Source: SCTM01 sp965279655
GTDB lineage: Bacteria; Pseudomonadota; Alphaproteobacteria; Rhodospirillales; Rhodospirillaceae
Reading direction: 5' to 3'
Length of the DNA: 64,000 bases
Assembly: GCA_965279655.1 (NCBI GenBank)
Contig: OZ257255.1
Span: forward strand, 1,922,001 to 1,986,000
Shown here: in pieces, positions 41,617-51,531 of the stretch
How the letters are laid out: every line of letters begins with the position of its first letter
Numbering within the stretch: position 1 is the stretch's first letter
Program-made: the position numbers and the translations under genes
The notes under the pieces: generated by a model
Told to the model about the DNA's origin: nothing
Seen by the model: the letters and a program-made list of their open reading frames with translations, nothing else
The model's database searches: none

Positions 41617-43155
41617 TTAGCTGTTCGACGCGGTATCCGTCGCTGGCAAGGGTGCTGCATTGCGACGGCGCGGCTTTAGGCGCAGGTACACCTGCATGAC
41701 GATTAACAACGCTGCCAACGTCAGAAAAAACGCACTAATAGGCTTATCCACAAACACCGCTAGATCGCCGTGCCCGAGAATCATTGCCCGTCTGAAATTC
41801 TCTTCCACTGCTGGACCCAAAACGTAGCCCAGAATGATCGGAGCGGGATGGAAACCGAGCCGAAGCAGGACAAAACCAAATACGCCGAAGCAAAGCGCCT
41901 CAACTACTGACAGCAGATTGTTGTGCGTGCCGAAAACTCCGACGCAAACAAATGCCAAAGCGGAGGGATAAAGGTAGCGGTAAGGCACCGTAAGCAGCTT
42001 TACCCAAAATCCGATTAGCGGGATGTTTAGGAAGAGCAGCATCACGTTGCCGATCCAGAAACTCGCAACCAGACCCCAGAACACATCCGGATGCTCCAAG
42101 ATCAACTGCGGGCCAGGCGTAATGCCCTGTATGATGAACGCCCCTAAAAGCAATGCCATGATCGCATCGCCGGGGATCCCCAGACTCATAGTTGGAATAA
42201 AGTCGCCCTGCACGGCAGCATGGGTGGCTGCTTCGGGACCAGCAGTGCCGGCGATCATGCCGGTACCGAACTTCTCGGGCGTACGCGATACCCTTTTCTC
42301 CGCGGCGTACGAAACGAAAGACGCAATAGTGGGCCCGGTGCCCGGAACCATCGAACACAGGCTTCCTATCATCGTACCCCGGAATATGGGCCACACGGCC
42401 TCTTTGAGTTCACCCTTTGTCGGTCGCATATCACGCAGCCCGATCCGCGTGTAGGCCGCATTTACCGGCGCGACCTGATTCACGCTCTTCAGGAACTCCG
42501 CGATCCCGAACAAGCCAAGCGCCATGGCCACAATCTCGACGCCGTCTAAAAACTCAACACTTCCGAACGTAAAGCGTGGACGCCCAGTTTCGATATCGCT
42601 GCCGACTAACCCAAGCATCATGCCAACGACCGTCATCGCTAGGCCCTTAACCGCTGAGCCCTTGCCAAGCGTTGACCCACAAAGCAACCCAAGGACCATG
42701 AGCGCAAAAATCTCTGCAGGTCCGAGCTTGAAAGCTACCTGTACTAGTAGCGGAGCAAAGAAGATCATCTCCACGATGCCGAAGGATGCCCCAATGAAAC
42801 CCGCCATCATCGTGATCGCCAACGCAGCCCCGCCGCGGCCCTTTCGCGTGAGCTGAAACCCATCGAGACACGTCACGGCATGTGGCGGATGGCAAGGCAA
42901 GTTCAAGAGGATCGCGCTGATCGCACCGCCATATTGAGATCCGTAAAAAATGCCCGCCAGCATGACGATCGCAGCCACCGGCGCCATACCGAACGTCAAC
43001 GGAAGAAGCAGCGAAATGGTCGCCATAACGCCGAGACCCGGCAGAACGCCGACAACGTTGCCGATCAATACTCCAATAAAACACCACATGAAGTTTTGGG
43101 GCTGTAGGACAACCCCGAAACCATGCCAGAGATCTGCCAGAACAGCTGCAGTCAT
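41617..43155 (-). CDS. tctA: Tripartite tricarboxylate transporter permease (TctA)
   Basis: A 512-residue large membrane subunit of a TTT transporter, which takes up organic acids using a periplasmic binding protein. Marks: GNVVGVLPGLGVMATISLLLPLTFGM near the N-terminus and GGAISAILLNLPCHPPHAVTCLDG, both conserved. Twelve or so hydrophobic stretches. It overlaps TctB by four bases. The binding protein TctC (Bug family), normally in the same operon, is not seen in the window. The presence beside a TcuA-like flavoprotein and CoA ligase suggests uptake of a carboxylic acid. Confidence 0.92.
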   Translation of the reverse strand: MTAAVLADLWHGFGVVLQPQNFMWCFIGVLIGNVVGVLPGLGVMATISLLLPLTFGMAPVAAIVMLAGIFYGSQYGGAISAILLNLPCHPPHAVTCLDGFQLTRKGRGGAALAITMMAGFIGASFGIVEMIFFAPLLVQVAFKLGPAEIFALMVLGLLCGSTLGKGSAVKGLAMTVVGMMLGLVGSDIETGRPRFTFGSVEFLDGVEIVAMALGLFGIAEFLKSVNQVAPVNAAYTRIGLRDMRPTKGELKEAVWPIFRGTMIGSLCSMVPGTGPTIASFVSYAAEKRVSRTPEKFGTGMIAGTAGPEAATHAAVQGDFIPTMSLGIPGDAIMALLLGAFIIQGITPGPQLILEHPDVFWGLVASFWIGNVMLLFLNIPLIGFWVKLLTVPYRYLYPSALAFVCVGVFGTHNNLLSVVEALCFGVFGFVLLRLGFHPAPIILGYVLGPAVEENFRRAMILGHGDLAVFVDKPISAFFLTLAALLIVMQVYLRLKPRRRNAAPLPATDTASNS

Positions 43156-43610
43156 TGGTTATTCCAGCCAAATGGTGGCAGCGGGATATGCAGCACGTAA
43201 TAGAACAGAATCACGACAAACACCGTAACTCCGCCAGCAAGCGACATCGCGCCACGCCACGTGGAAGTTTGATCACCGCGCGCCGCAATCAGCACACATG
43301 CAAACGTCGCCGGTGCCATACCGCCGAATTTTGCAAAAAGAATAAACGAGAGAAGTCCTGTGAAGATGCAAATCACGCCACGCCACGAGACAGGCGGTGG
43401 CTGTGCTCCCACTTCTTCTGCGGAGCGAAATGACGTGACAGCGGTGAAAAGACCGATAGCGCTGAGAATGGCGCCAAGCACTACTGGAAAAAAGCCGGGC
43501 TTAATACGCTGCAGATTTCCGATTCCGTATGTACTTGCTTCCATCATGACTGCAACGCCTACCAGCGCCATAAGCACGCCAGCGCATAGATCTCGAGATC
43601 GTACGGTCAT
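43152..43610 (-). CDS. tctB: Tripartite tricarboxylate transporter small permease (TctB)
   Basis: A 152-residue membrane protein with four hydrophobic segments (GVLMALVGVAVMMEASTYGIG, FFPVVLGAILSAIGLFTAV, ICIFTGLLSFILFAKFGG, GGVTVFVVILFYYVLHIPL). The TYGIGNLQRIKPGFFPVVLG region is typical of TctB. It sits between an enoyl-CoA hydratase gene and TctA, with which it overlaps. Confidence 0.88.
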   Translation of the reverse strand: MTVRSRDLCAGVLMALVGVAVMMEASTYGIGNLQRIKPGFFPVVLGAILSAIGLFTAVTSFRSAEEVGAQPPPVSWRGVICIFTGLLSFILFAKFGGMAPATFACVLIAARGDQTSTWRGAMSLAGGVTVFVVILFYYVLHIPLPPFGWNNQ

Positions 43611-43646
43611 GTTCGTGCAGCCTTACTATCCAAGGACCTGGCGCTT

Positions 43647-44441
43647 CTACTTGCCAGAAAACTGAACCGCTCTCTTTTCTACAAGCGCTGTCAACGCCTC
43701 GCGGTAGTCGCCGGTAACGGAGGAGAGGACTTCGTATGCGACCGCGGCATCCAATACCATTCCAGCATTCTGCTTGAGTGCAACGTTCATGGCGAGTTTA
43801 GTAAACTGAACAGCACGAGGTGCTCCATTTGCCAAGCGTTGAGCAAACGCGTTGACTTGGCTATCCAGCTCCTCACGTGGAAAGGCAGCGCTGATCAGAC
43901 CAATTCGCTCTGCCTCCTCCCCGGTGAGAGAATCGCCCGTGAGCAGAAACCGCTTCGCTTTATTAATTCCAACCAACAGAGGCCAAATGAATGTGCCGCC
44001 ATCGCCTGGGACTAATCCCATTTTGATATGAGTGTCGGCGATTTTGGCGTCGGCAGCGGCAAACGTGATGTCACACAGGAGTGCGACAGTCGCACCGAGG
44101 CCGATTGCGGGACCATTGATCTTTGCAATGATCGGCTTAGGAAAGTCCAAGAAGGCGTGAACAACTTCTTTAATATGAGGAATGCGATCCGAAAATCCCA
44201 GCGGCTTCTCAAGCTGTTGGGTCATCCGATTTAGATCTCCGCCGGCACTAAATGCACGGCCAGCTCCTGAGAGAACGACCACACGGGTCTCCTCATCGGA
44301 TTCGAGTAGCTTCAACAGAGGCAACAGCTCCGTCAAAATGTCCGGACTTAAGGGATTCATTTTGTCCGGAAGGTTGAACGTCACGTTCAGAACGAAACCG
44401 TCCCGTCGCAGAGCCAGCGTCTTGTACACACTTAGGTCCAC
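43647..44441 (-). CDS. Enoyl-CoA hydratase/isomerase (1)
   Basis: A 264-residue crotonase-fold enzyme. The oxyanion hole lies in VLSGAGRAFSAGGDLNRM and AKINGPAIGLGATVALLCD; the segment KMGLVPGDGGTFIWPLLVG is where catalytic acids sit in related hydratases. The start is GTG 44441, with a G-rich ribosome site; the longer frame to 44483 would overlap the MmgE gene. One of three crotonase-family genes in the operon. Confidence 0.88.
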   Translation of the reverse strand: MDLSVYKTLALRRDGFVLNVTFNLPDKMNPLSPDILTELLPLLKLLESDEETRVVVLSGAGRAFSAGGDLNRMTQQLEKPLGFSDRIPHIKEVVHAFLDFPKPIIAKINGPAIGLGATVALLCDITFAAADAKIADTHIKMGLVPGDGGTFIWPLLVGINKAKRFLLTGDSLTGEEAERIGLISAAFPREELDSQVNAFAQRLANGAPRAVQFTKLAMNVALKQNAGMVLDAAVAYEVLSSVTGDYREALTALVEKRAVQFSGK

Positions 44442-44454
44442 GTTCCGCCCCCCC

Positions 44455-45846
44455 TTACATCGCCCGCAACTTGGGCACGTCACCTTGCAAGTTGAGGACA
44501 GTAGACTGGGTCAGCAGATCGATAAAGCGCGATACCGAACCAAGAGTATCGAAATTGCTCACCATATCCTCAATCTGCACCGCAAGTTCCGTACCTAGAA
44601 TGGGATTGGCGAGCTCCAAGAACTTCTCTCTAATTGCCGAGCGCGCATAGGGTCGTTGAAAATCTCCTCGGGGACTTTCGCAGAAACGACTGCTACGCCG
44701 CCCATCCTTTAGAGTTACGGTCACGCGTGCTGGCTTCAATCTGGGTGCAACGGATGACAAAGACGGGTCCTCCGTCACGAACACACGGCGCCGTAGATTG
44801 ACGATTTCGGGATTGATCAATACGTCTTCCAAGAACGCTTTATAGCCTGCGTGGCCGAGATGGATAATGGCCGCCGCGGCATGCGGCAGTGAGTACTTTG
44901 AGGCAAAAACATTCACGGGCATTTGATCCGACATGACGGAGGCGAAACGATATGTTGCGACATCCACCCTCTCGATGTCTTCCGAGGTTGCCTTTAGTTC
45001 CTGGATCGCGTCTTCGAGAGCATCGAGGGCCGCATAGATGGGATTGCAACAAGCGCGAAGACGGAAGGAGTTCCGCGATATTTCCCAACGTGTGCCCAAT
45101 TTCTCTACCAGAATGTCGGGCTGAAACCCTCCCGCGACAAGGCTACCCAGTGCTTCCTCGATTGCGTCTGACTTTGCTGAGAAGCCCGCGTGAACGAGAT
45201 CTGGCACGAGAGCCGCGGCAAATCCACTCATCCCACCGGCGACGTTCAGAGCTGTTGCTCCAGCGACAGCATTCGTATAGCTCGGCGTCAAGATCAGGGT
45301 GACGCCTATCCGCAATGCCAGACTGATCTGCCCTGCGTTTAGCCCCCGCAGCCGTGACGTGGCAGCGATCGCGCCCAGAAGGGCAGCCTGTCCGTTTGGG
45401 TGCGCCAACGCATGGGGTTTCATCGCCGCGGCAATACGTGCGCCCACGTCGTAGCCCAATATGAGTGCGGTAAGAATATCCGGTCCAGAGCTTTGGAGAC
45501 CTTCAGCAACAGCTAAGACCCCCGGGACAATCTGCACGCCGCCTTGCATCTGCACATAACGGTGTCCTTCACAAAGCTCGATGGACCGTCCCGCAATGGC
45601 GTTCAGCAGCGCCGCGGACTTTGGGTCGGTCGTTTTCCAACCTCGTGCCAGAATTGTTGCACCAGACCCTCCAGAAGCGCCAAACAGATCACTCAAATGC
45701 TTGACCTCGCCGCCATCAGCTCCCGCCAAGATCACTCCTAAAGTATCTAGAAGTACAAGCTTGGCTTGCCGCTTCACAGAATCGGGAATGGCCTCCCATC
45801 GTGTCGACGCGACAAATTCAGACAGCTGCTCGATACGTTCGCCCAT
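44455..45846 (-). CDS. MmgE/PrpD family protein
   Basis: A 463-residue protein of the 2-methylcitrate dehydratase (PrpD) superfamily. LVLLDTLGVILAGADGGEV, ARGWKTTDPKSAALLNAIAGRSIELCEGHR and PHALAHPNGQAALLGAIAATSRL follow the family pattern. PrpD itself dehydrates 2-methylcitrate; relatives act on other polycarboxylates, such as iminodisuccinate or cis-epoxysuccinate. With TctAB and a tricarballylate dehydrogenase-like flavoprotein in the operon, a polycarboxylate substrate is plausible. Confidence 0.85.
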   Translation of the reverse strand: MGERIEQLSEFVASTRWEAIPDSVKRQAKLVLLDTLGVILAGADGGEVKHLSDLFGASGGSGATILARGWKTTDPKSAALLNAIAGRSIELCEGHRYVQMQGGVQIVPGVLAVAEGLQSSGPDILTALILGYDVGARIAAAMKPHALAHPNGQAALLGAIAATSRLRGLNAGQISLALRIGVTLILTPSYTNAVAGATALNVAGGMSGFAAALVPDLVHAGFSAKSDAIEEALGSLVAGGFQPDILVEKLGTRWEISRNSFRLRACCNPIYAALDALEDAIQELKATSEDIERVDVATYRFASVMSDQMPVNVFASKYSLPHAAAAIIHLGHAGYKAFLEDVLINPEIVNLRRRVFVTEDPSLSSVAPRLKPARVTVTLKDGRRSSRFCESPRGDFQRPYARSAIREKFLELANPILGTELAVQIEDMVSNFDTLGSVSRFIDLLTQSTVLNLQGDVPKLRAM

Positions 45847-45896
45847 CTTGGTTCTCTGCTTTTTGCGCTCAGGCGCGATTGTTTAATAGCTCGTGC

Positions 45897-47546
45897 TTAG
45901 GCTGGTGCCTGATACACAAGCGACGGCATGTCTCGAGGATCCGCGGGTCTGTGTATGCGCGTCACCATTTCAAGCGCGTAGGGCGCGGTATCAAAAAGTA
46001 TCTTCCAATGATCATCGCCGAGCTGAAGACCTGCACGTTTCGCGGCCTGTACGACAAAGTCTCGTTCAACAGCAGTTAATTGCGGTCCAGCTGAGACGGT
46101 GCTTGGTACAGGAGCAGAATTCACTGGGTGTGCGTCCTCCAGATTCGGAACACGCATGTGCCAATCTGTTGCTTTTTGATAAGCATGCCCCGCTCGCAAT
46201 AGCCGCGCTTCCTCATACGGCTTAGTACACAACTGCATACCTAAGGGCAGTCCCGACTGGGAAAATCCGCACGGCAGCGCGAGTGTCGGACATCGAGCGA
46301 GATTGAACGGCGCTAGAAAGTTTGGCGACTTCCAGAAGCTTAGCGTGGGGTATTCTTCAAGGACGGTGGCGGCACCCACGCCGGGCGCAAGAAGAACATC
46401 GTATCGTTGAAAGAGCGGCTTCATACGGGCGACGTAGCGGCGGTGCTTGCGCAAGGCTTGAACAAAGTCCGTCGACTGAAATAGACAGCCCGGCAACACC
46501 CGTTCGAGCATTACGCGTCCGAAGTCTTCAGGGTGGTTGATCAGTGTCTGACGGTGGACATTGAACAGCTCGGATTCGGCGATGATTATCTTGATTGTTA
46601 TCGCTTCGGTCAGCGAGGGCGTAGCGCAGTTCTCGACAATCGCGCCCATATCGCTGAAGACGCGAACCGCATCATTGAGGGCTTTGCTATGGTCTTCACC
46701 GACCTTCAGTTCGCTTTCCCACCAAGAACGAAGGACGCCGATCCGCAAGCCCTTAATACCGCCGTCGATCATCTCGCTAAATCGAGGCCTGCCCCGGTCA
46801 ACGCTCCCGCTATCATTTGGGTCGTAGCCGACGATCGACTGCAGAAGAATGGCGCAATCCTCTGCTGTCCGCGCCATCGGCCCCGCGTGATCAAACGTGT
46901 AGGAATTTCTGAACATTCCCGCGCGACTGACAATGCCGTAAGTCGGCATCAGCCCCGTGATACCGCAATGTCCAGAAGGTCCGCGGATAGAACCTCCAGT
47001 GTCCGAGCCCAATGCGGCCGGCACCAAACGACCCGCTACTGCAGCTGCCGATCCACTCGACGAGCCACCAGTGAAATGGCGCAGGTTCCATGGATTTCGC
47101 GAAGGTGGCCACGGTGTATCGAACGAAGGGCCGCCATGCGCCATCTCATGAGTTTGCTGTTTCCCTACCAGAATGCCACCAGCCTGGTAGAGCTTATCAA
47201 CCACGGTCGCATTCTGTGTGGGAATATGACTTGCGAGAACTTTTGATCCACCAGTCGAAAGCACACCCTTTGTGTTGAAAATATCCTTCAAGCCAAAGGG
47301 AATTCCGTGAAGAGGACTACGATAATTTCCTCCTCCGATTTCTCGCTCTGCCACCTGCGCCTGCTCGCGCGCCAAGTCCGCAGTAACAGTGATGAATGCA
47401 TGCGTCTTATAATCGAGAGCTTCAATGCGGCGTAAAGACGCTTCAACCAGTTCAACAGGCGAGATGTCGCGCCTCTGAAGCAAGCGCCCTGCCTGAGCAA
47501 TCGTAAGGTCGTGAAGCGCCGGTGGCGCGTCTGAGGTTTTGATCAT
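45897..47546 (-). CDS. Amidase (amidase signature family)
   Basis: A 549-residue amidase. The Ser-cisSer-Lys triad is visible: Lys87 (GIPFGLKDIF), Ser162 (TGGSSSGSAAA) and Ser186 (GSDTGGSIRG). It would hydrolyse an amide or ester; the substrate is unknown. The start overlaps the CoA ligase gene stop by four bases. An amidase followed by a CoA ligase order fits release of a carboxylic acid that is then activated. Confidence 0.9.
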   Translation of the reverse strand: MIKTSDAPPALHDLTIAQAGRLLQRRDISPVELVEASLRRIEALDYKTHAFITVTADLAREQAQVAEREIGGGNYRSPLHGIPFGLKDIFNTKGVLSTGGSKVLASHIPTQNATVVDKLYQAGGILVGKQQTHEMAHGGPSFDTPWPPSRNPWNLRHFTGGSSSGSAAAVAGRLVPAALGSDTGGSIRGPSGHCGITGLMPTYGIVSRAGMFRNSYTFDHAGPMARTAEDCAILLQSIVGYDPNDSGSVDRGRPRFSEMIDGGIKGLRIGVLRSWWESELKVGEDHSKALNDAVRVFSDMGAIVENCATPSLTEAITIKIIIAESELFNVHRQTLINHPEDFGRVMLERVLPGCLFQSTDFVQALRKHRRYVARMKPLFQRYDVLLAPGVGAATVLEEYPTLSFWKSPNFLAPFNLARCPTLALPCGFSQSGLPLGMQLCTKPYEEARLLRAGHAYQKATDWHMRVPNLEDAHPVNSAPVPSTVSAGPQLTAVERDFVVQAAKRAGLQLGDDHWKILFDTAPYALEMVTRIHRPADPRDMPSLVYQAPA

Positions 47547-49039
47547 ACGCCGATCATCCTCTTAAGCTCGGCGATATCGATCTTGAGCGAAGGTGTGCGC
47601 GGCAAAGCGCTAACAAAGAAGAAATGAGCGGGGACCTGTGGGGATGCCAGCTCGGCCCTCAGCACCTTCTCTAAGTCCTTGGTATCGATAGCGCTGGAAA
47701 GTGCATCAAGCTCTATGGCAGCGACTGGAAGTTCGCCAAGCCGATCGTCTTTCATGCCGATCACAACAGCATCGTGAATTCCCGGATATTTTCGGATTGC
47801 GCTGGCGACATGCTCTGGAGAAACCTTAAATCCGCCTCGAATAATGACCCCATCAGCACGGCCACGTAGATACAGATACCCATCATCGTCAATCAGCGCC
47901 AAATCCGTAGTGCGCATCCAATCCACTCGAACACGGGGTATCAACAATTCAAGGACCCCAACGTTGTTTGGCGGCAGGATCGCATCGCTTTCCACGTCGC
48001 GCACACGCATCTCGATTCCAGGTAATGCACGTCCGACACTGCCGCGCTTCTGCGCGCCGATGGCGAGGTAGGCGTTCAAGTCCCAACTCGCCACAACGCC
48101 GCAGAACTCCGTAGCTCCATAATTTGTGAGAATCGATAGACTGTATTTTTTCTCAAAACTGGTTTGCAGCAACGGATCTAGCGGCGACGATCCAGCGCGC
48201 AGAATTTTTAAGGAGGATAAGGCTTCGGGTTCGATATGGGCGTCCAGGACCATGCGAATTGCCGTAGGCGGAATATTGGCAATCGCTGGACGATACTCTT
48301 TGATCGCTTTCACCCAGCCCTCTACCGAGAAGCGCTCAAGAAGCACGACACGTCGCGCCTGCGCCAACGCGACAATCAGTCCATAAACTCCACTGATATT
48401 TCCCAGCGGATATAACTGAATATAGGTGTCATCCGATGCACCGGATGCCGCCTGTTGCGATCCGACGAGCAACCCCGCATCGGCGAAAGATTGGTTCAGC
48501 GTACGATGACTGATCGGAATTCGCTTTGGTGTCCCGGTTGTGCCGCTAGTAAGAAGTTCGATCGCAATGTCGGCTGCTTCGCCGTTGGTAGATGCATTGT
48601 CTACGCGTCTATTTGCCATAATCACGGATGCGCTCGGCTCATCCGTGTGGTCGCAGGAAATACCTAATGCGCGAGAGGCACGAACTGCGTCGGCGAGTTC
48701 TGCCTTTGACCAGTCCTCCGAATCCGCGATGACCGCTGCAAGATCAAGTCTTTTGATTTCATCAGCCAAACTAGCGGCTGACTGGTATGCATGAAGCATT
48801 ACGACTGTGCGATTGGTCGACAACAGCGCCACGAGGCTGGCGATATGCCCCAGGCGATTGCGTGCGACCAATCCGACGCGTGTGGCAGCCGGCACACCAT
48901 TGGAGGTGAGCAAGCCGTCAATCTTCTCGACAAGCGCCCTCAACGTGGCGCGACTATGCCAGCTGCTTCCGGCCTTCACTGCCTCCGCGCTTTGATTCTG
49001 CTCTAGAAGCTCCCGGAATAGGTCCGTCGTTCGCCTCAC
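47543..49039 (-). CDS. Acyl-CoA synthetase (AMP-forming)
   Basis: A 498-residue adenylate-forming ligase that activates a carboxylate to its CoA thioester. Motifs: P-loop LLTSGTTGTPKRIPISH, A5 ILTNYGATEFCG, A8 hinge GYLYLRGRADGVIIRGGFKVSP and catalytic Lys486 near the end (RTPSLKIDI). It supplies the CoA ester to the hydratases and dehydrogenases of the operon. It is close to the average length of the family. Confidence 0.9.
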   Translation of the reverse strand: MRRTTDLFRELLEQNQSAEAVKAGSSWHSRATLRALVEKIDGLLTSNGVPAATRVGLVARNRLGHIASLVALLSTNRTVVMLHAYQSAASLADEIKRLDLAAVIADSEDWSKAELADAVRASRALGISCDHTDEPSASVIMANRRVDNASTNGEAADIAIELLTSGTTGTPKRIPISHRTLNQSFADAGLLVGSQQAASGASDDTYIQLYPLGNISGVYGLIVALAQARRVVLLERFSVEGWVKAIKEYRPAIANIPPTAIRMVLDAHIEPEALSSLKILRAGSSPLDPLLQTSFEKKYSLSILTNYGATEFCGVVASWDLNAYLAIGAQKRGSVGRALPGIEMRVRDVESDAILPPNNVGVLELLIPRVRVDWMRTTDLALIDDDGYLYLRGRADGVIIRGGFKVSPEHVASAIRKYPGIHDAVVIGMKDDRLGELPVAAIELDALSSAIDTKDLEKVLRAELASPQVPAHFFFVSALPRTPSLKIDIAELKRMIGV

Positions 49040-49094
49040 TTTGCTGCCTCCAGACCCCGGCCCATCGTCGCATTCATCTCAAATGCTCCGGGGA

Positions 49095-50597
49095 CTATGC
49101 CGCACTGGCAAAGGCTGCTGCGCCTTGTCCCGCGAGGCGCCCGAACACGGCACCCGCGGTCAGTCCGGTACCGCCAGGATAGTTGTGGTAAAATAGGCCG
49201 CCCACCAACTCGCCTGCCGCGTATAGACCGGGAATCGATTTCTTCGCGGTATCCTGGACCGCACAACTGGTATCGATGCGTACCCCACCAAATGTGAATG
49301 TCACGCCGCAAGTAACGGCAAAGGCCTCAAATGGAGGTTCATCGATAGTATTGGCCCAATTTGACTTGTTAACCTTAAGCCCTTCCGTGCACCGCCCATC
49401 CTTAATTGCAGAGTTATAAGGAATGTCCGTTCGTACTGACGCGTTGTACCGCCGGATTTCCTCCAGACAGGCCTTCGCATCCACGCCCTCCAGCTTTTCG
49501 ACTAGTTCCTCAAGCGTATTTGCCGTGACCTTAGTGACTTGACGGATACGATATTCGTCGCGGAGAGAAGGAATTATCTTCTTGTCGAAGATTTGCCACG
49601 CGAACATTTGCGGTTGCCCGAGAATGACTGCGCCATATTTGGCGTAGGTGTAATTACGGAAGTCCGCACCCTCGTCCACAAACCTCTCGCCGCGGGCGTT
49701 GACCATGATGCCCCAAGGATAGCTATGCTTCTGGAAGCCATCACCCACCTTGAGGTCACCAAACGGCGGGGCGTTGAGATCCCACCCGACCGCGTGGCAA
49801 CCAGACCAGTGGCCGTGCGGCATTGCGCCGACTTCCAGCGCCATCTTAATCCCAGTGCCTATGTTGTAACTGGTCCCCCGTACCTTCGCTAAATCCCAAT
49901 TAGGGCCAAGATACCGCGCCCGCATTTCGGTGTTGGCTTGGAATCCTCCAGCGGCGATCACTACCGCCTTAGCCGGGATTTCAATCAAACGCCCTTCATG
50001 TTTGACGCGCACTCCCGTGACGGCGCCGCTGTCTTTCGTCAAAAGCGAAAGAGCCGGCGTGTCGTAAAAGATCTTAACGCCTTCACGCTTGCAGGCGGCA
50101 TGCTCGTTCTCTACCAGCCCCTCACCGCCACCCCACGCTTCCGCCGCCAATCCACCCCAAAATTTATAGACATCACCGATCTTGTGAGACTGACGGCCAA
50201 AGCTAGCTTGGAATTTAACCCCTTTGCTCCGCAGCCATACGATTGTGTCGAAGCTTTTAGTCACAAGTAGCTCACACAATTCCGGATCTGTGCGGTACTG
50301 CGTCACTCGGCCCATGTCGTCATAAAATTGCTCAGTCGTGTAACTTCCGAAGTCGTGTGTCTTTTTCTCGTGCTCAGTTAGATCGGGAATTACCTGCGAC
50401 AGTTCCTCCACACCATTGAAGGCAAAGCGCATAAGTCCGGCAGTATACCGCGTATTTCCACCTGCCTCCTCGTAAGGGGCAGATTCTAGCATCACAACAC
50501 TCGCGCCAGCCTCACGCGCGGATAACGCTGCGCTAGCAGCGGCATTGCCCGCACCTACAACCACAACGTCCGGAGATCCAAACTTTTCGTCGCTCAT
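49095..50597 (-). CDS. FAD-dependent tricarballylate dehydrogenase-like flavoprotein (TcuA family)
   Basis: A 500-residue flavoprotein of the fumarate reductase/TcuA group. FAD motif DVVVVGAGNAAASAALSARE, substrate segment EAGGNTRYTAGLMRFAFNG, and the C-terminal GLYAAGELVGGLFYHNYPGGTGL with the substrate-binding Tyr/Gly region match TcuA, which oxidises tricarballylate to cis-aconitate. AAGGA before ATG 50597 decides this start over ATG 50630. TcuB, the iron-sulfur partner, is not seen. With TctAB and MmgE/PrpD it may act on a polycarboxylic intermediate, but a different substrate cannot be excluded. Confidence 0.85.
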   Translation of the reverse strand: MSDEKFGSPDVVVVGAGNAAASAALSAREAGASVVMLESAPYEEAGGNTRYTAGLMRFAFNGVEELSQVIPDLTEHEKKTHDFGSYTTEQFYDDMGRVTQYRTDPELCELLVTKSFDTIVWLRSKGVKFQASFGRQSHKIGDVYKFWGGLAAEAWGGGEGLVENEHAACKREGVKIFYDTPALSLLTKDSGAVTGVRVKHEGRLIEIPAKAVVIAAGGFQANTEMRARYLGPNWDLAKVRGTSYNIGTGIKMALEVGAMPHGHWSGCHAVGWDLNAPPFGDLKVGDGFQKHSYPWGIMVNARGERFVDEGADFRNYTYAKYGAVILGQPQMFAWQIFDKKIIPSLRDEYRIRQVTKVTANTLEELVEKLEGVDAKACLEEIRRYNASVRTDIPYNSAIKDGRCTEGLKVNKSNWANTIDEPPFEAFAVTCGVTFTFGGVRIDTSCAVQDTAKKSIPGLYAAGELVGGLFYHNYPGGTGLTAGAVFGRLAGQGAAAFASAA

Positions 50598-50643
50598 AGA
50601 GTCCTTCGCAATTTTATTCGTTGTCTGCATTGATGTCGGCGCG

Positions 50644-51450
50644 TTACTTCATGTTGAATTTTGGCGCGCGCTTCTCTCGATAAGCCGCGCGCTTTTCGTC
50701 GGCGTCAGCTGTGGTCTTGGCTACGATCCCCACCATGGTCTCGATTGCCGCGGCCTGGCTCAAGCTGCCGACGCTTGCGTTATTCCAGAGAGCCTGTTTG
50801 GTGAGCCAAATGCCGACCGGCGTATTCGCCATCATGCTCTTGGCGAGTTCCAAGACGGTGTCCATAAGCTGGTCATCTGGCACAGACTTGAGGACTAGCC
50901 CGATCCGCTCAGCTTCTTCTGCCAGGACCGGTCGCATCGTCAGCAAAATTTCCGCCGCGCGCTGATACCCCACCGCCCGTGGCAACATATAGGAAAGGCC
51001 GAGCTCCACGCCCGAACCGGTATTGTGAATGGCATTGATAAATTTTGCCGAGTGCGCGGCGACCGCGAGGTCGCAGGCAAGGACAATTGGATAGCCGATA
51101 CCGGCCGTCGGGCCGTTGACGGCGGCTATCACCGGTTGGGGCATTGCACGGATTGCCGAAGGAATAAGGTTCAAACGATCCATCGTGTACAGGTTGCGGT
51201 ACGTCGCACCGACATCCGCAGGAACCCAGTCGGCCGGAACGGGACGATTTGTGTCCGCGCCGGCGCAGAAACCCCTCCCGGCGCCCGTCAGAACCACAAC
51301 GCGCACGGAAGCATCGCGCTTGATGGTGTCTAGTATCTCCAGAAATTCCGTGAACATCGCCATGGTGAAAGCGTTGAGCACGCTCGGTCGATTGAACGTT
51401 ATTCTACGGACGCCCTCCGCGGGATCGTCGATTAAGAATTCTTCCGACAT
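50644..51450 (-). CDS. Enoyl-CoA hydratase/isomerase (2)
   Basis: A 268-residue crotonase-family enzyme. Oxyanion loop VLTGAGRGFCAGADTNR and AAVNGPTAGIGYPIVLACD; the catalytic region reads NTGSGVELGLSYMLPRAVG, with Glu in the hydratase position. MSEEFLIDDP at 51450 is the natural start; the frame runs to 51486. It is followed by the TcuA-like gene. Confidence 0.88.
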   Translation of the reverse strand: MSEEFLIDDPAEGVRRITFNRPSVLNAFTMAMFTEFLEILDTIKRDASVRVVVLTGAGRGFCAGADTNRPVPADWVPADVGATYRNLYTMDRLNLIPSAIRAMPQPVIAAVNGPTAGIGYPIVLACDLAVAAHSAKFINAIHNTGSGVELGLSYMLPRAVGYQRAAEILLTMRPVLAEEAERIGLVLKSVPDDQLMDTVLELAKSMMANTPVGIWLTKQALWNNASVGSLSQAAAIETMVGIVAKTTADADEKRAAYREKRAPKFNMK

Positions 51451-51531
51451 AAGATCACGTTCTGTTGATGGCTTTCCGCGTAGCATGCCGCCAACGGCGG
51501 CGGCTCAAACTCGTGGCTGAGAGACGCGTAC

